64,000 bases of DNA. Origin: Coturnix japonica. Taxonomy: Eukaryota; Chordata; Aves; Galliformes; Phasianidae. The stretch lies in NCBI RefSeq assembly GCF_001577835.2, contig NC_029520.1, forward strand, positions 47,094,381 through 47,158,380, read 5' to 3'. Below the pieces are notes generated by a model. It searched no databases and was not told the DNA's origin. It was given only the letters and a program-made list of their open reading frames with translations. The position numbers and the translations under genes are program-made. How positions within the stretch are numbered: the first letter of the stretch is position 1; every line of letters begins with the position of its first letter. This document shows, in pieces, positions 27,901 to 39,800 of this stretch.

Positions 27901-30900
27901 CCACAGTGGAAACTCTAATTTTCGGCATCTTTACACTCATTTCTGCTGTTTCTCCACTACTCCCTTTGTCAGAATTCTGTACTGAAGCATCTCCACTTTT
28001 TTCTTGTTTGAGATCACAAACATCAGTTTCGAGTATGGGCAGAGAGCCCTGGACTTTTTGACCCTTCACTTTAGTAAGTGAGATCTTTGGCATGATAAAT
28101 TGAGACTTCTTGGTTTTGCCCTTTACACTATCTTTTCCTGTTGCTATATCTAATTCCACATGAAGGTCTTGATTCTCAGGGGTAATTGGTGATAATTTAG
28201 ATTCTGAATCTCCAGGTAAAATAGTGGATTCTCCCATATGTCCTTCAGCCTCAGAAGGAGCAACAGCTTCTTTCTTTGGGGACCAACTAAATGGCAGTAG
28301 TTTGAATTTTGACATTTTAAATTTGCTTTCTTTCTCCTCAGTGTCCTTCTCATCAGAAATTAATTCCTGCTCTTTCCTGTACACTGGGCCACGGACATCC
28401 ATTTCTAATTTTGGCATAGTAACATCTGGTGATGGGAGATTAACATCCAACTTGGATTCACCTGCAGCAAATTCAGGTGAGGGCTTTTGCAATTTTAGGC
28501 CAAACTCAGATTCAGGAATCTGAGATGGATTTTCAACATCAAACATTTCCTTGGAAAATTCAGTTTCCATTTTGGAACCAATGTCACTTTCTAACTGTTT
28601 TCCTTTTGACCAAGAAATTCCAAACTTAGGTTTTCTGAATTTAGGAATTTTAACAGTGTACTCTGTGTCACCAACAGACAACTCAGCAGGTAGCGTTTTC
28701 ACACCTCCTGGCTTCATAATTCCTTGCTCACAAGAAACGCATGCTCCATTCAAAATCTCAAATCCGTAAAAGAAACTATTCATATCAGCAGAAGATGATA
28801 GTTTTAATTCAGATTCTGAAACGTTAGTTTGATATTTGGTAAGAGTTATATCCCCTTTTGATAATGGGGAATCTTGTTCAAATTTAGAACTAATATCAAC
28901 TTTGGAGAAACCCAAACTAGGAATTCGAAATTTACTACTTTTAGAAGAGATGTCTCCCTTAAAGTCAGGAACAAGTATTACTTAGCAACACCACCAGAAA
29001 TAACTGCAGGAGACTGCTCAGATACAGAATAGCAAATAGATTCTGACTCAGAACATTCAATTACTAGACTTACTTTGAAAGATCACTCTTTGAACTTTTT
29101 GAAAGTGAAACTCTGGGCATACTAAAGAAAGACTTTTGGATTCCTCCTTCGCAAAGGATGAAATAGAGATAACACCACTGCCAGGTGCTTGGATCTCGGC
29201 CCTGGGCAGGGTCACGTCGACTTCAGCGGGTTGCCTAACGGTGCGTCAGCTGAGGGCTCCTTGAGGCTTCACGTCCACAATCGGCAGCTACGGTGCCCTT
29301 GCCTTCTCTGCTGCTGGACCAGCCAAAGGAAGGCATGCCAAACATGGGCTTTTGAACTGTTGCCGTCTTTTGCTTCATGGCCTCCTTCTCTGGGATTTTG
29401 CTTCCCCTTCGAGCTGGCGTCGCCTCGGGCCGCCTGCAGCGTCGATGGCGGCCTTTGAAGGTGATGTCGACGGAGGCAGGCTGATGTCACCTCGGGGGCT
29501 TTGATGTCAGCTTGGGCATTGGTCAGGAGTGCTTTTCCATTTCCAGCCAGCCCTTCTGTTTTCGCACCGGCAGTGTCAAACTTGAGCGTCCAGGGAGGCG
29601 CCTTCCCGTTGACCGGCCACGGTGCCGGAGGGCCAGCTCGACCTCTGCGTGGAGCAGGGCTGACTCGCCTTTCGGCAGGTTCCGCCGTGGGCACCGACAC
29701 GCCGAATTTGGGCTTTGTCGAACTTGGGCATCTTAAACTTGCCTTTTGAGGGCCAGGGCTTCCAGCCGGCCTCCGTCGAGGCGAGGCTTCGGCAGAGGGC
29801 ACCTTCACGTCGACCTTGGGCGCCTGAGATGTCGAGGGAGCCCTCCACGGCGGGCGGCTGATGTCGGCGGCTGAGAGGCTGGATGTGACGCGGCCGGCCG
29901 TTGAACCCCTGCCTCAGGGATGCTGGCGTCCAGCTTGGGCACGCTGACTCCACCTCGGACTTTGGGCGCCTTGACGGTCGGCTTGAGAAGGCCACCGCTG
30001 GGCACTTGACTTTTTGGCATGTTGTAGTTGTTCTGCCGCCGCCCTCCGCTTATGCCGGCCAGCGCACCGTCCAGCTGCCTTCAGCAATCGGGCCCTGCAG
30101 GGCGAGCTCGCCCTCGGTTGATTTCGCCCTGGGGCTATTGCGGCAGCCTGCAGATCTCGGCCTTTGCAGGCTGACCTTGCCGTTGGAGCTTTGACTTTGG
30201 TCAGCTTGACGCTGGCGCATCTAATTGACGCTCGGCATTGTATGAACCAGTTCACTTATTCTCCGCAATCACTGCGACCGCGCGCCGCCTACGATGGTCA
30301 CGTCGACGCCGGGCGCTTGGATCTCGGCCCCGGGCAGGTCACCGTCGACTTCGGCGGTGCCAGAGGTTGGCTGTCAGCTGGCTCCTTGAGGCCACGTCCA
30401 CATCGGCGGCTACCGTGCCCTTGGACTTCTCTGCTGCTGGACCAGCCAAAAATGAAGCATGCAAGCTTGGGATTGTTGAACTTGCCACGTCTTTGCCTTC
30501 GATGGACCTCCTTCTCTAGGGCTTTTGCTTCCCCTTCGAGGCTGAGCGTCGCCTCGGCGGCCTGCAGCGTCGACGGCGGCCTTTGGGGGAAGTGAGTGAT
30601 ATGGCGACGGAGCAGGCTGAATGTCTCCTCTCTGGGGGCTTTGATGTCAGCTTTTGGGAGCATTTCAGGGAGGCTGCTTTTCAGTATTCCAGCAAGCCCC
30701 TTCTGTTGTTGGCAACCGCAGTGGTCAACCTTGAGTCCAGGAAGGGCTCTTCCCTGTTGACCGTCACGGGTGCGGAGGGCAGCTCGACCTCTGCGCTGGG
30801 CAGGCTGACCGTCGCCTTCCGGCAGTCGCCTTGGGCACCGAACACCGCCGAATTTGGGCTTGTCAAGCTTGGCATCTTAAAACTTGCCTTTGAGCCCGGG

Positions 30901-33900
30901 GCTCCAGCTCGGCTCCGTCGAGCGAGCCTCGGCAGAGCGGGCACCCATCACGCTCGACCTTGGGCTGCCTGGATGTCGAGGGAGCCCTCCACGGCGGCGG
31001 CTGTGATGTCGGCGGCTATGAGATGCATGATGTCAGACGCGCCGGACCTTGGACCTCTGCACTCAGCCGCGCATCGGGCGAATCCAGCTGGGCACGCTTG
31101 ACGTCCACCTCGACTTTGGGCGCCCCTTGACGTCGGCTTGGAGAAGGGCCACGCTCGTCGGCACCTTGACTTGCTTCGGCATGATGTAGTTTCATGCCGC
31201 CCGCCCTCCGCTTTGCGGCAAGCACGTCCAGGAGCTGCTTCAGCATCCGGGGCCCCGCAGGGCAGAGCTCGCCTCGGTGATTTCGCCCTGGGCTTTTGGG
31301 CAGCGAGATCTCGGCCTTTGGCAGGCTGACCTGCACGTGGGGAGCTTTGACTTTGGGCAGCTTGACGCTGGGCATCTTGACGTCGGGCATTTTGAACCGT
31401 CCTTTCTCCGCATCTGCGCCGGCGGCCGCCTCGATGGTCACGTCGACGCCGGGCGCTTGGGATCTCAGGGCCTCTGGGCAGGTGTCACGTCGTACAAAAA
31501 ATTCGGGGTTGCGGAGGGTCCCGATCAGCTGGGGTCTCCTTGAGGCTTCACGTCCAACATCGGTCAGGCTACGGTGCCTTGGCCTCTCTGCTGCTGGACC
31601 CAGCAATAGGAAGGCAGCCAAATACTTGGGCATTTTGAACTTGCCGTTCCTTTGCCTTCGTCCTCTTCTCTGGGCCTTGCCTTTTCTGTCCCCTTCGGGC
31701 TGAGCGTCGCCTTCGGGCGCCTGCACGTCGTACGGCGAGCCTTTGCGCAAGGGTGATGTTCGACGCGAAGGGCAGGCTTGATGCTCCACTTGGGGGCTTT
31801 TGCATGTCAGCTCTTGGCAATTTCGGAGGCGTTCCAGTTCTCCAGCCAGCCCCTTCTGTTTTGGCACCGGCAGTGTCAACCTTTGAAGGTCCAGGAGGAG
31901 CCTTCCCCTGTGACGTTCACGGTGCCGGAGGCAGCTCGACTCTCTGCGCGGGCAGACTAACCTCTCGCCTTCGCCAGTTCCGCTTGGGCCATCCGACACG
32001 CGAATTTTGCGGCTTGATCGGAACTTTGGCATCGTTAAACTTTGCCTTTGCCGAGGCCGCGGGGCTTCCAGCTGGGCCCGTCGAGCGAGCTTCGGCAGAG
32101 GCACCTTCACGTCGACCTTGCGGGCCTGGATGTCGAAGAGGAGCCCTCCACGGCGGGCGGCTTGTATGTCGGCGGCTAGATGAGATGTGATGTCGATGGT
32201 AGGCCGGCCTTGACTCATGCCTCAGGCAGGCTGGCTCCCAGACTTGGGCACGCTGACGGTCCACTCGACTCTTGGCCGCAGCCTTGAGCGTCGGCTTGGA
32301 GAAGGCCACGCTGGGCACCTTGGACCTTTTTGGCATGTGTAGTTTTCATTTGGCCGCCGCCCTCCGCTTGCCGGCAGCCATCGGTCCAGGCTGCCTCTAG
32401 CATCGACCGGGCCCTTGCAGGCGAGCTCGCACCTCGGGATTCTCGCCCACTGGGCATTTGGGCAGCGAGATCCGTCGGGCCTTGGTGCAAGCTGGACTTG
32501 CACGTGGGGGAGCTTTGACTCTTGGGAACCAGCTTGATGCTGTGGCATTCCTTGACGTCTGGGCATTTATGAACCGTCCTTTCTCTGCATCTGCGCGGCG
32601 GGCCGCCTCGATTGGTCACAGTCCGACGCCAGAGCGCTTGGTCTCGGCCCCGGGCAGGTCACGTCGACTTCGGCGTTGCGAGGGTGCCGTCAACTGGCGG
32701 CTCCTCTGCAGGCTCACGGTCCACACCTCGGCGGACTACGGATGCCTTTGGCCCTCTCTGCTGCTGGACCAGCCAAAGGAAAGCATGCAAACTGAGGGCA
32801 TTTTTGAACTTTGCCGTTCTTTTGCTTCGTGGCCTTCCTTCTTCTGGGGCTTTTTGCTTCCCTTCGAGGCTGAGCGTCGCCTCGGGGCGCTGGCAGGTCA
32901 CGGCGGCCTTTGAAGGGTTCGAATGTCGCAACGGAGGGGCAGCTGATGTCCACCTTGCGGCGGCTTTGATGTCAGCTTTGGGCATTTTCAGGGAGGGCTT
33001 TTTCCAGGTCTTCCAGCCAGCCCCTTGCTGTTTGGCACCGCACGTGTCAACCTTGAGCGTCCAGGGAGGCCTTCCCCTAGTTCGGACCGGTTCACGGTGC
33101 CGGAGCGGACCCAGCTCGACCTCTGCGCCTGGGCAGGCTGACCTCGCCTTCGGGGCAGTTTCCGCTTGGCACCGACACGCCGACATTTGGCTTGTCGAAA
33201 CTCTGGCATCTTTAAACCTGCACTTTTGAGGCCCGGGGCTTCCTCCATCGCCGGGTCAAGGCCCGTCGAGCGAGCCTTCGGCAAAGAGGCACCTTCATCG
33301 TCGACACCTTGAGGGCGCCTGGATGTCGCAGGAGCCCTCCACGCGGCGGGCTTTGATGTCGGCGGCTTGAGATGGCTGATGTCGACAGGCGCCGGCCTTT
33401 GACCCTCTGCCTCAACGGGCAGGCTGGCGTCCAGCTTGGGGCTACTGCTGATGTCCACCTCGACTTTGGGCGCTTGACGGTCGCGCTTGGAGAAGGCCAC
33501 GCTTGGCACCTTGACTTTTGGCAATGTGTAGTTCATGGCCGCGCCTCCGCTTTTGCCGGCAGCCACCGTCGCAGCTGCCTTCAGCATCGGGCCCTGCAGG
33601 GCGAGCTCGCCCTCGGTGATTTCGCCCTGGGCTTTTGGGCAGCGAGATCTCGGCCTTTGGGCAGGCTGACCTTGCACGTGGAGCTTGACTGGGCAGCTTG
33701 ACGCTGGGCAGTCTTGACGTCGCATTTGAACCGTCCTTTCTCCGCATCTGCGCCGGCGGCCGCCTCGATGGTCACGTCGACGCCGGGCGCTTGGATCTCG
33801 GCCCCGGGCAGGGTCACGTCGACTTCGGCGGTTGCCGAGGGTGCCGTCAGCTGGGGCTCCTTGAGGCTCACGTCCACATCGGCGGCTACGGTGCCCTTGG

Positions 33901-36860
33901 CCTCTCTGCTGCTGGACCAGCCAAAGGAAGGCATGCCAAACTTGGGCATTTTGAACTTGCCGTCTTTTGCCTTCGTGGCCTCCTTCTCTGGGGCTTTTGC
34001 TTCCCCTTCGAGGCTGAGCGTCGCCTCGGGCGCCTGCAGGTCGACGGCGGCCTTTGGAAGGGTGATGTCGACGGAGGGCAGGCTGATGTCCACCTTGGGG
34101 GCTTTGATGTCAGCTTTGGGCATTTTCAGGGAGGGCTTTTCCAGTTTCCAGCCAGCCCCTTCTGTTTTGGCACCGGCAGTGTCAACCTTGAGGTCCAGGG
34201 AGGGGCCTTCCCCTGTGACCGTCACGGTGCCGGAGGGCAGCTCGACCTCTGCGCTGGGCAGGCTGACCTCGCCTTCGGGCAGTTCCGCCTTGGGCACCGA
34301 CACGCCGAATTTGGGCTTGTCGAACTTGGGCATCTTAAACTTGCCTTTGAGGCCCGGGGCTTCCAGCTCGGCTCCGTCGAGCGAGCCTTCGGCAGAGGGC
34401 ACCTTCACGTCGACCTTGGGCGCCTGGATGTCGAGGGAGCCCTCCACGGCGGGCGGCTTGATGTCGGCGGCTGAGATGCTGATGTCGACGGCGCCGGCCT
34501 TGACCTCTGCCTCAGGGAGGCTGGCGTCCAGCTTGGGCACGCTGACGTCCACCTCGACTTTGGGCGCCTTGACGGTCGGCTTGGAGAAGGCCACGCTGGG
34601 CACCTTGACTTTTGGCATGTGTAGTTTCATGCCGCCGCCCTCCGCTTTGCCGGCAGCCACGTCCAGGCTGCCTTCAGCATCGGGGCCCTGCAGGGCGAGC
34701 TCGCCCTCGGTGATTTCGCCCTGGGCTTTGGGCAGCGAGATCTCGGCCTTTGGCAGGCTGACCTGCACGTGGGGAGCTTTGACTTTGGGCAGCTTGACGC
34801 TGGGCATCTTCGAACCCGCTGGGCATTTTGAACCGTCCTTTCTCACGCATCCTGCGCGGCGGTCCGCCTCGTGGTCTCACGTCGACGCCGGGCGCGTTTG
34901 AGATCTCGCCCAGGCAGGGTCACGTCGAGTCGGCGGTTGCGAGGGTTGCCGTCAGCTGGGGCTCTTGAGGCTCACGTCCACATCGGCGGCTACGGTGCGC
35001 CTTGGCCTCTCGCTGCTGGACCAGCCAAAGAAGGCACTGCCAAACTTGGGCCATTTTGAACTTGCCGTCTTTTGCCTTGGCGGTGGCCTCTCTCTGGGGC
35101 TTTGAGCTTTGCGCTGTCCTGTCGAGGGCTGAGCGTCGCCTCGGGGCGCCTGCAAGTTCGACGGGGGGACCGGCCTTTGGAAGGGTGATGTCGACGGAGG
35201 GCAGGCTGATGTCCACCTTGGGGGCTTTGATGTCAGCTTTGGGCATTTTCAGGGAGGGCTTTTCCAGTTTCCAGCCAGCCCCTTCTGTTTTGGCACCGGC
35301 AGTGTCAACCTTGAGGTCCAGGGAGGGGCCTTCCCCTGTGACCGTCACGGTGCCGGAGGGCAGCTCGACCTCTGCGCTGGGCAGGCTGACCTCGCCTTCG
35401 GGCAGTTCCGCCTTGGGCACCGACACGCCGAATTTGGGCTTGTCGAACTTGGGCATCTTAAACTTGCCTTTGAGGCCCGGGGCTTCCAGCTCGGCTCCGT
35501 CGAGCGAGCCTTCGGCAGAGGGCACCTTCACGTCGACCTTGGGCGCCTGGATGTCGAGGGAGCCCTCCACGGCGGGCGGCTTGATGTCGGCGGCTGAGAT
35601 GCTGATGTCGACGGCGCCGGCCTTGACCTCTGCCTCAGGCAGGCTGGCGTCCAGCTTGGGCAGGCTGACGTCCACCTCGACTTTGGGTGCTTTGATAGTT
35701 ATCTTGTCAGTTTTGTTCTTTTCTGATTTCAGTGATTCATCCTTTGCGGTTCCCCAGGTGAATGTAGGTAGTTTAAACTTTGGTAATCTTTGTTTTATTT
35801 CTTTTTCATCAACATCTTTTTCTTCTTTCATTGCTGCAATTTCAATAATTGAAGTTTTGTCAGTTGTCTTTATGTTTTTGTCTTCTGTATTTTCTTTTGT
35901 TACTGTGAAATTGTTTTCAACTTTGCTGTCTTTTGGTAACTGTTTGTCATCTTCTGCTTGTTTTTCTCTTGTTTCCAGTGTCTCGCATGGCTGTAATTCA
36001 GCTCTGGCTGTACCTATTTCTAAATCTCTTTCCTCTATGTACACTTTTGCTGTGTGATCCATTATGTCTCCTTTAATTCCATTTTCTCCTTCTGTTTTAT
36101 CTTCTGTTCCTTTTTGTTTCTTTTTTCGGGATTTTGATGATGTTTTTGGTGCTTGTTTTGTTGGTGTTTCTTTCAGATCTGCTTCTAAACTGGTCTTTGA
36201 TACTTTTCTTGTTTTATCTTGTACTTCAGGTGCAGTATACTTCAATGTTGATTCATTTTCCTTTTCATTTTTAATGCTTATTTCAACTTCAGGGCACTTT
36301 TTTGTGTAAGTGGGAATACCATTTTCCACATATTTTTTGTCTTTTGTTGAAGTTTCATTTAATTCCTCTGTTTCCATTTCAGAAGCTGAAGCAGTATATT
36401 CAATAGTCAGTATTTCAGGATTTTCCAGGCTCATATCTTCATTATGTATCTTTTGTTTTTCATATAACAATGTAGTACTTATTTCTTTTTTTTGCTTGTC
36501 TTGATTTTCTGTTTTGGATCTGTGCATTCTGAATCCAATACTAGGGAACTTCAGTTTCTTTTGGCTTCCTTTTTTTTGTTTGATATGAATTTCTTGTTGA
36601 GACTCTGTATCTGTGCTTGTAGGGGAAATATCCTGTATAGCAGGCTCATATGCATCTGATGTACTGTGAGATCTTCTGTGTCCCAGTATCTTTTTATTTT
36701 TAATTGACTGGAATTTTGGCCATGATAATCTGTCTTTTTTAGGTCTTTTGCTTCTTCCTACCCTTTGGTTTACAATTAAGGTTTCTCTGTCTTCTTCTGA
36801 AGTAGCTTTTCCTGAAATGTGCAGTGTTTCTTCAGGAATGGTTTCACTGAGTTCTTTATC
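23696..36860 (-). CDS. AHNAK2: AHNAK2 giant last exon
   Basis: The acceptor (TTTGTTCTTTCAG) is at 36861. The exon opens [19 protein letters not shown]. An intact frame runs from 36860 to about 35170. The stretch 28915-23696 is another intact frame of 1,739 codons, ending [19 protein letters not shown]. The frame clearly continues through 33724-34808 as well. Elsewhere between about 28980 and 35170 frames switch every few tens of bases. Confidence 0.95.
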
Positions 36861-39800
36861 CTGAAAGAACAAATGGTAGTTACTAAATAAGTTGTAAAAT
36901 AATATGGAAACAACACAGAGCAAAACAGGTAGTATGAAATATGTAGAAAATTGAGCTTCGTATTCACATTATGTACCTGCTACATTAAAAAAAATCCTAA
37001 AAATGGAGTAGATAATTAAGTAGATTGTTATTACTATTAAGTAAATAAATTACATGACTGTAATACGTAGATTTAAGAAGGCGTGCCTTCTTTGCAAAAC
37101 ACTGCAGTAAATAGAAGTTACAATAATTGTCTGTATTTATTATCTATATTTATAATAATGGTTGTAAAAATATATTCATTTTTGTATGTTATGTAGAGAA
37201 AATTTACAGAAAGTATTTTGAAGTGTTCTAGATGCACTGGAAGTGTTCTATCTCATAGCCCCTCCTGGATGAGGAGCTACAAGATATGGTTTAGTATCCT
37301 GTGGTAGTAATGGTCATGGGAGGGTGGTTGGACTAGATGATCTTGTAGGTCCTTTCCAATCTTGTGATTCTTTGAATGCAGAGAAGATCTGTGAGGAGCT
37401 CTTATGTATGTATATATCAGGGGTTATACATATACTTAATAATTATTTCCTCACAGTAATTTTGAGTAAAATATTTACTGTTACTTCACATTTTTTAAGA
37501 ATATAGAATGTTAGTAGTACAGTTTATCTGCACTCATTTTGTCGGTGGACTTGACAACAATACCAGTGCTGACTCACCACTTCACATCAAGACTGTGGTT
37601 TTTATGCTAGTAGACATTAATTTTATAAAGTTTAAACACATGGGTATGTCCTCAGAAGACAGGTGAATGTATTTTCTATTCTATTTCCACGTAGCATGTC
37701 AGTATAGTGTTATCCAAACTTTGTAAGCAAGAAAAGTAATGACCTGACTCAATCATTACCTTTTTGTACTGAGCTGTAGAGTGGAAATGTTCTAGCTCTT
37801 CTTTCCCAGCAATTTTTCTTTTCAGGCTGAATTGGACTTTGTATGGCTCTGAATATTGAAGAATCTTGAGTGCATCTTCATATTTGATATTATCAAAAAA
37901 TATGGTAGCACTTAGAAGCTGATCACCTGCAAGAGGAATCAGATGGATATCATTTCAGTTAGTTTGAGTCTTCCTGTGATTCTTAAAAATCTGTTGTGTG
38001 CATGTTCACAAACAAAATAAAAGAATCAACACCTACCATTCCTTTAAAATTCCAAATTGTGTTCACAGTCACCAAACAGTAAATCATATAGTCAAACTGC
38101 TCTGCTTTGGACAGGGTATTACTTTGAGCTTGTCAGGTACTGCATGTTGCTCAGGTCTGTCAGGTTTTGAATACTTCTAAGCATGGTGACTCCACAGCTT
38201 CTCTGGGCAACCTGCCTCAGAATCTGATCACCCTGACAGTAATGTTATTTTCTTATATTTTTCACTATTTAGAATTTGGAGTTTTGTTCTCAATTAAGTC
38301 ATGATTTATTGTAGTTTTGTTGCATAGTATTTTGCAGAAGAATCAAAGGCAGGTTCTTTGTGAATGGAATAATAAGTTGATCTTTTCATTTTAATTATGT
38401 ATATACTATTTTCTGTGTATTCTTTTCACCATTTGAGTAAAAATAAGACTTTTTTACAACATATAAAACAATTCACATTGGAGAAACTGATTTTAGAACT
38501 ATTAATATGGAAATGTTATATTATTAGCTGGTTTGGCATTTATTATTTCAGTTATCCAAAGAGATAACAGATCTGAAGGCATCCATAGGCAAACACAGCT
38601 ACATGTCTCATTATTCTAAGACTAAAAAATATCAGAAAATCAGGCTTTACCTTCTCTCAGACTAAACACTTTTGAAGCAGGAGATTCCTTAAGTACTTTT
38701 TTAATAAATATTCCTTCATTTCCTCCACCAGCCACGCTAAAACCACTAGCACCAGCTTCCGCTTCTGTTTTCAGGGTCACTTCCATTGTCTCCTGGGTGT
38801 AGAAAAAGATGTGAATTTAAAAGTATTAATTTGCATCAAAGTGTTTGAGATCATACAATTACTGTCCTCAAGCATATTTTCAGTAGCTCAATATTTAGAG
38901 CAGAGAATGCGCATGTTTGGTGTGAGTGTTCTAAATTAAATTAAGCACTTGTATTAGGCCATGCTGCATTGGAGCCACAAGCAAAGTAGATTATAATTTT
39001 AAAATGTGAAACATATGGAGTTTCTCAGGGCTGAAAGATTGTATTTTCTGTGAAGATGCTGGGCACCTGAACTGAAGTTAATTGGTTAGAATAAGAGCTA
39101 GTGCTGTGCTGTACTCAAATCAGAGAAGACTGAAAAGTGTTCAGAAGAGTTACAGAAGGACCCCAAACTAGGAATTAAATGCACATACTTGTGCCAAATC
39201 TGAACAACTTGTTAAGTTCTTGGCCAAAACAAGTCTCAAGTTATTCCTTACCCATTTTTTCTTTCTGTTCACCCATCAACATCTGTGAGTTGTAACAGAC
39301 TTTTTTTTTCAAATCACATACATAAAACAGTTGAGTGCTTATAGACTGACCTGTGGATGACTCTGTTTTGATTTGTCAGTAGTATACTTTTTGTTTTCTT
39401 CTTGCAGCTGAAACATAAATTTCAATTATTTGGTGTTCAGAAGTTGTACTGTCACAACATACAACAAAAGCCCTGCCTCACTTATAAAGCCTGGTTTAGA
39501 CCAAGAATTGAGGCTGACTAAATTGGCAAAGAGGCAAAACAGGAGTCTACCAGTACATTGTGCAATGTTAATGATTTAACTATATTATCCCCAGCAATAA
39601 GTTAGATGCCTTTGAGGGAAATGAATGCTGGAGACCATCTGTATTAAGACACTGAGAGTTCTTCTCATACAACACATTTCTCATGCTTTCACCTTTATGA
39701 ATATTATGCATGTTTTTCATTTATTTGACTTCCAGCATCAATTTTGAAATGTTGCCTACTTAACATGACTGCAATAATTAAATCTTTACTCTCTAAAGAT

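Noticed and set aside
27429-28061. 210-codon plus-strand open frame in the AHNAK2 C-terminal region
   Set aside because: Antisense shadow of the intact 1,739-codon AHNAK2 frame. Serine- and phenylalanine-rich composition is expected from complementing K/E-rich codons.
29160-33723. AHNAK2 core array as a decayed pseudogene or a separate gene cluster
   Set aside because: The same exon is intact on both sides, and the defects are insertion-biased indels without matching substitutions. Sequence error explains this better.
33714-34901. 395-codon plus-strand open frame opposite the clean AHNAK2 unit, with companions at 33698-34474 and 35002-36057
   Set aside because: It is a mirror of the GC-rich, strongly periodic AHNAK2 coding strand. 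It repeats with the array and has no independent promoter or domain.
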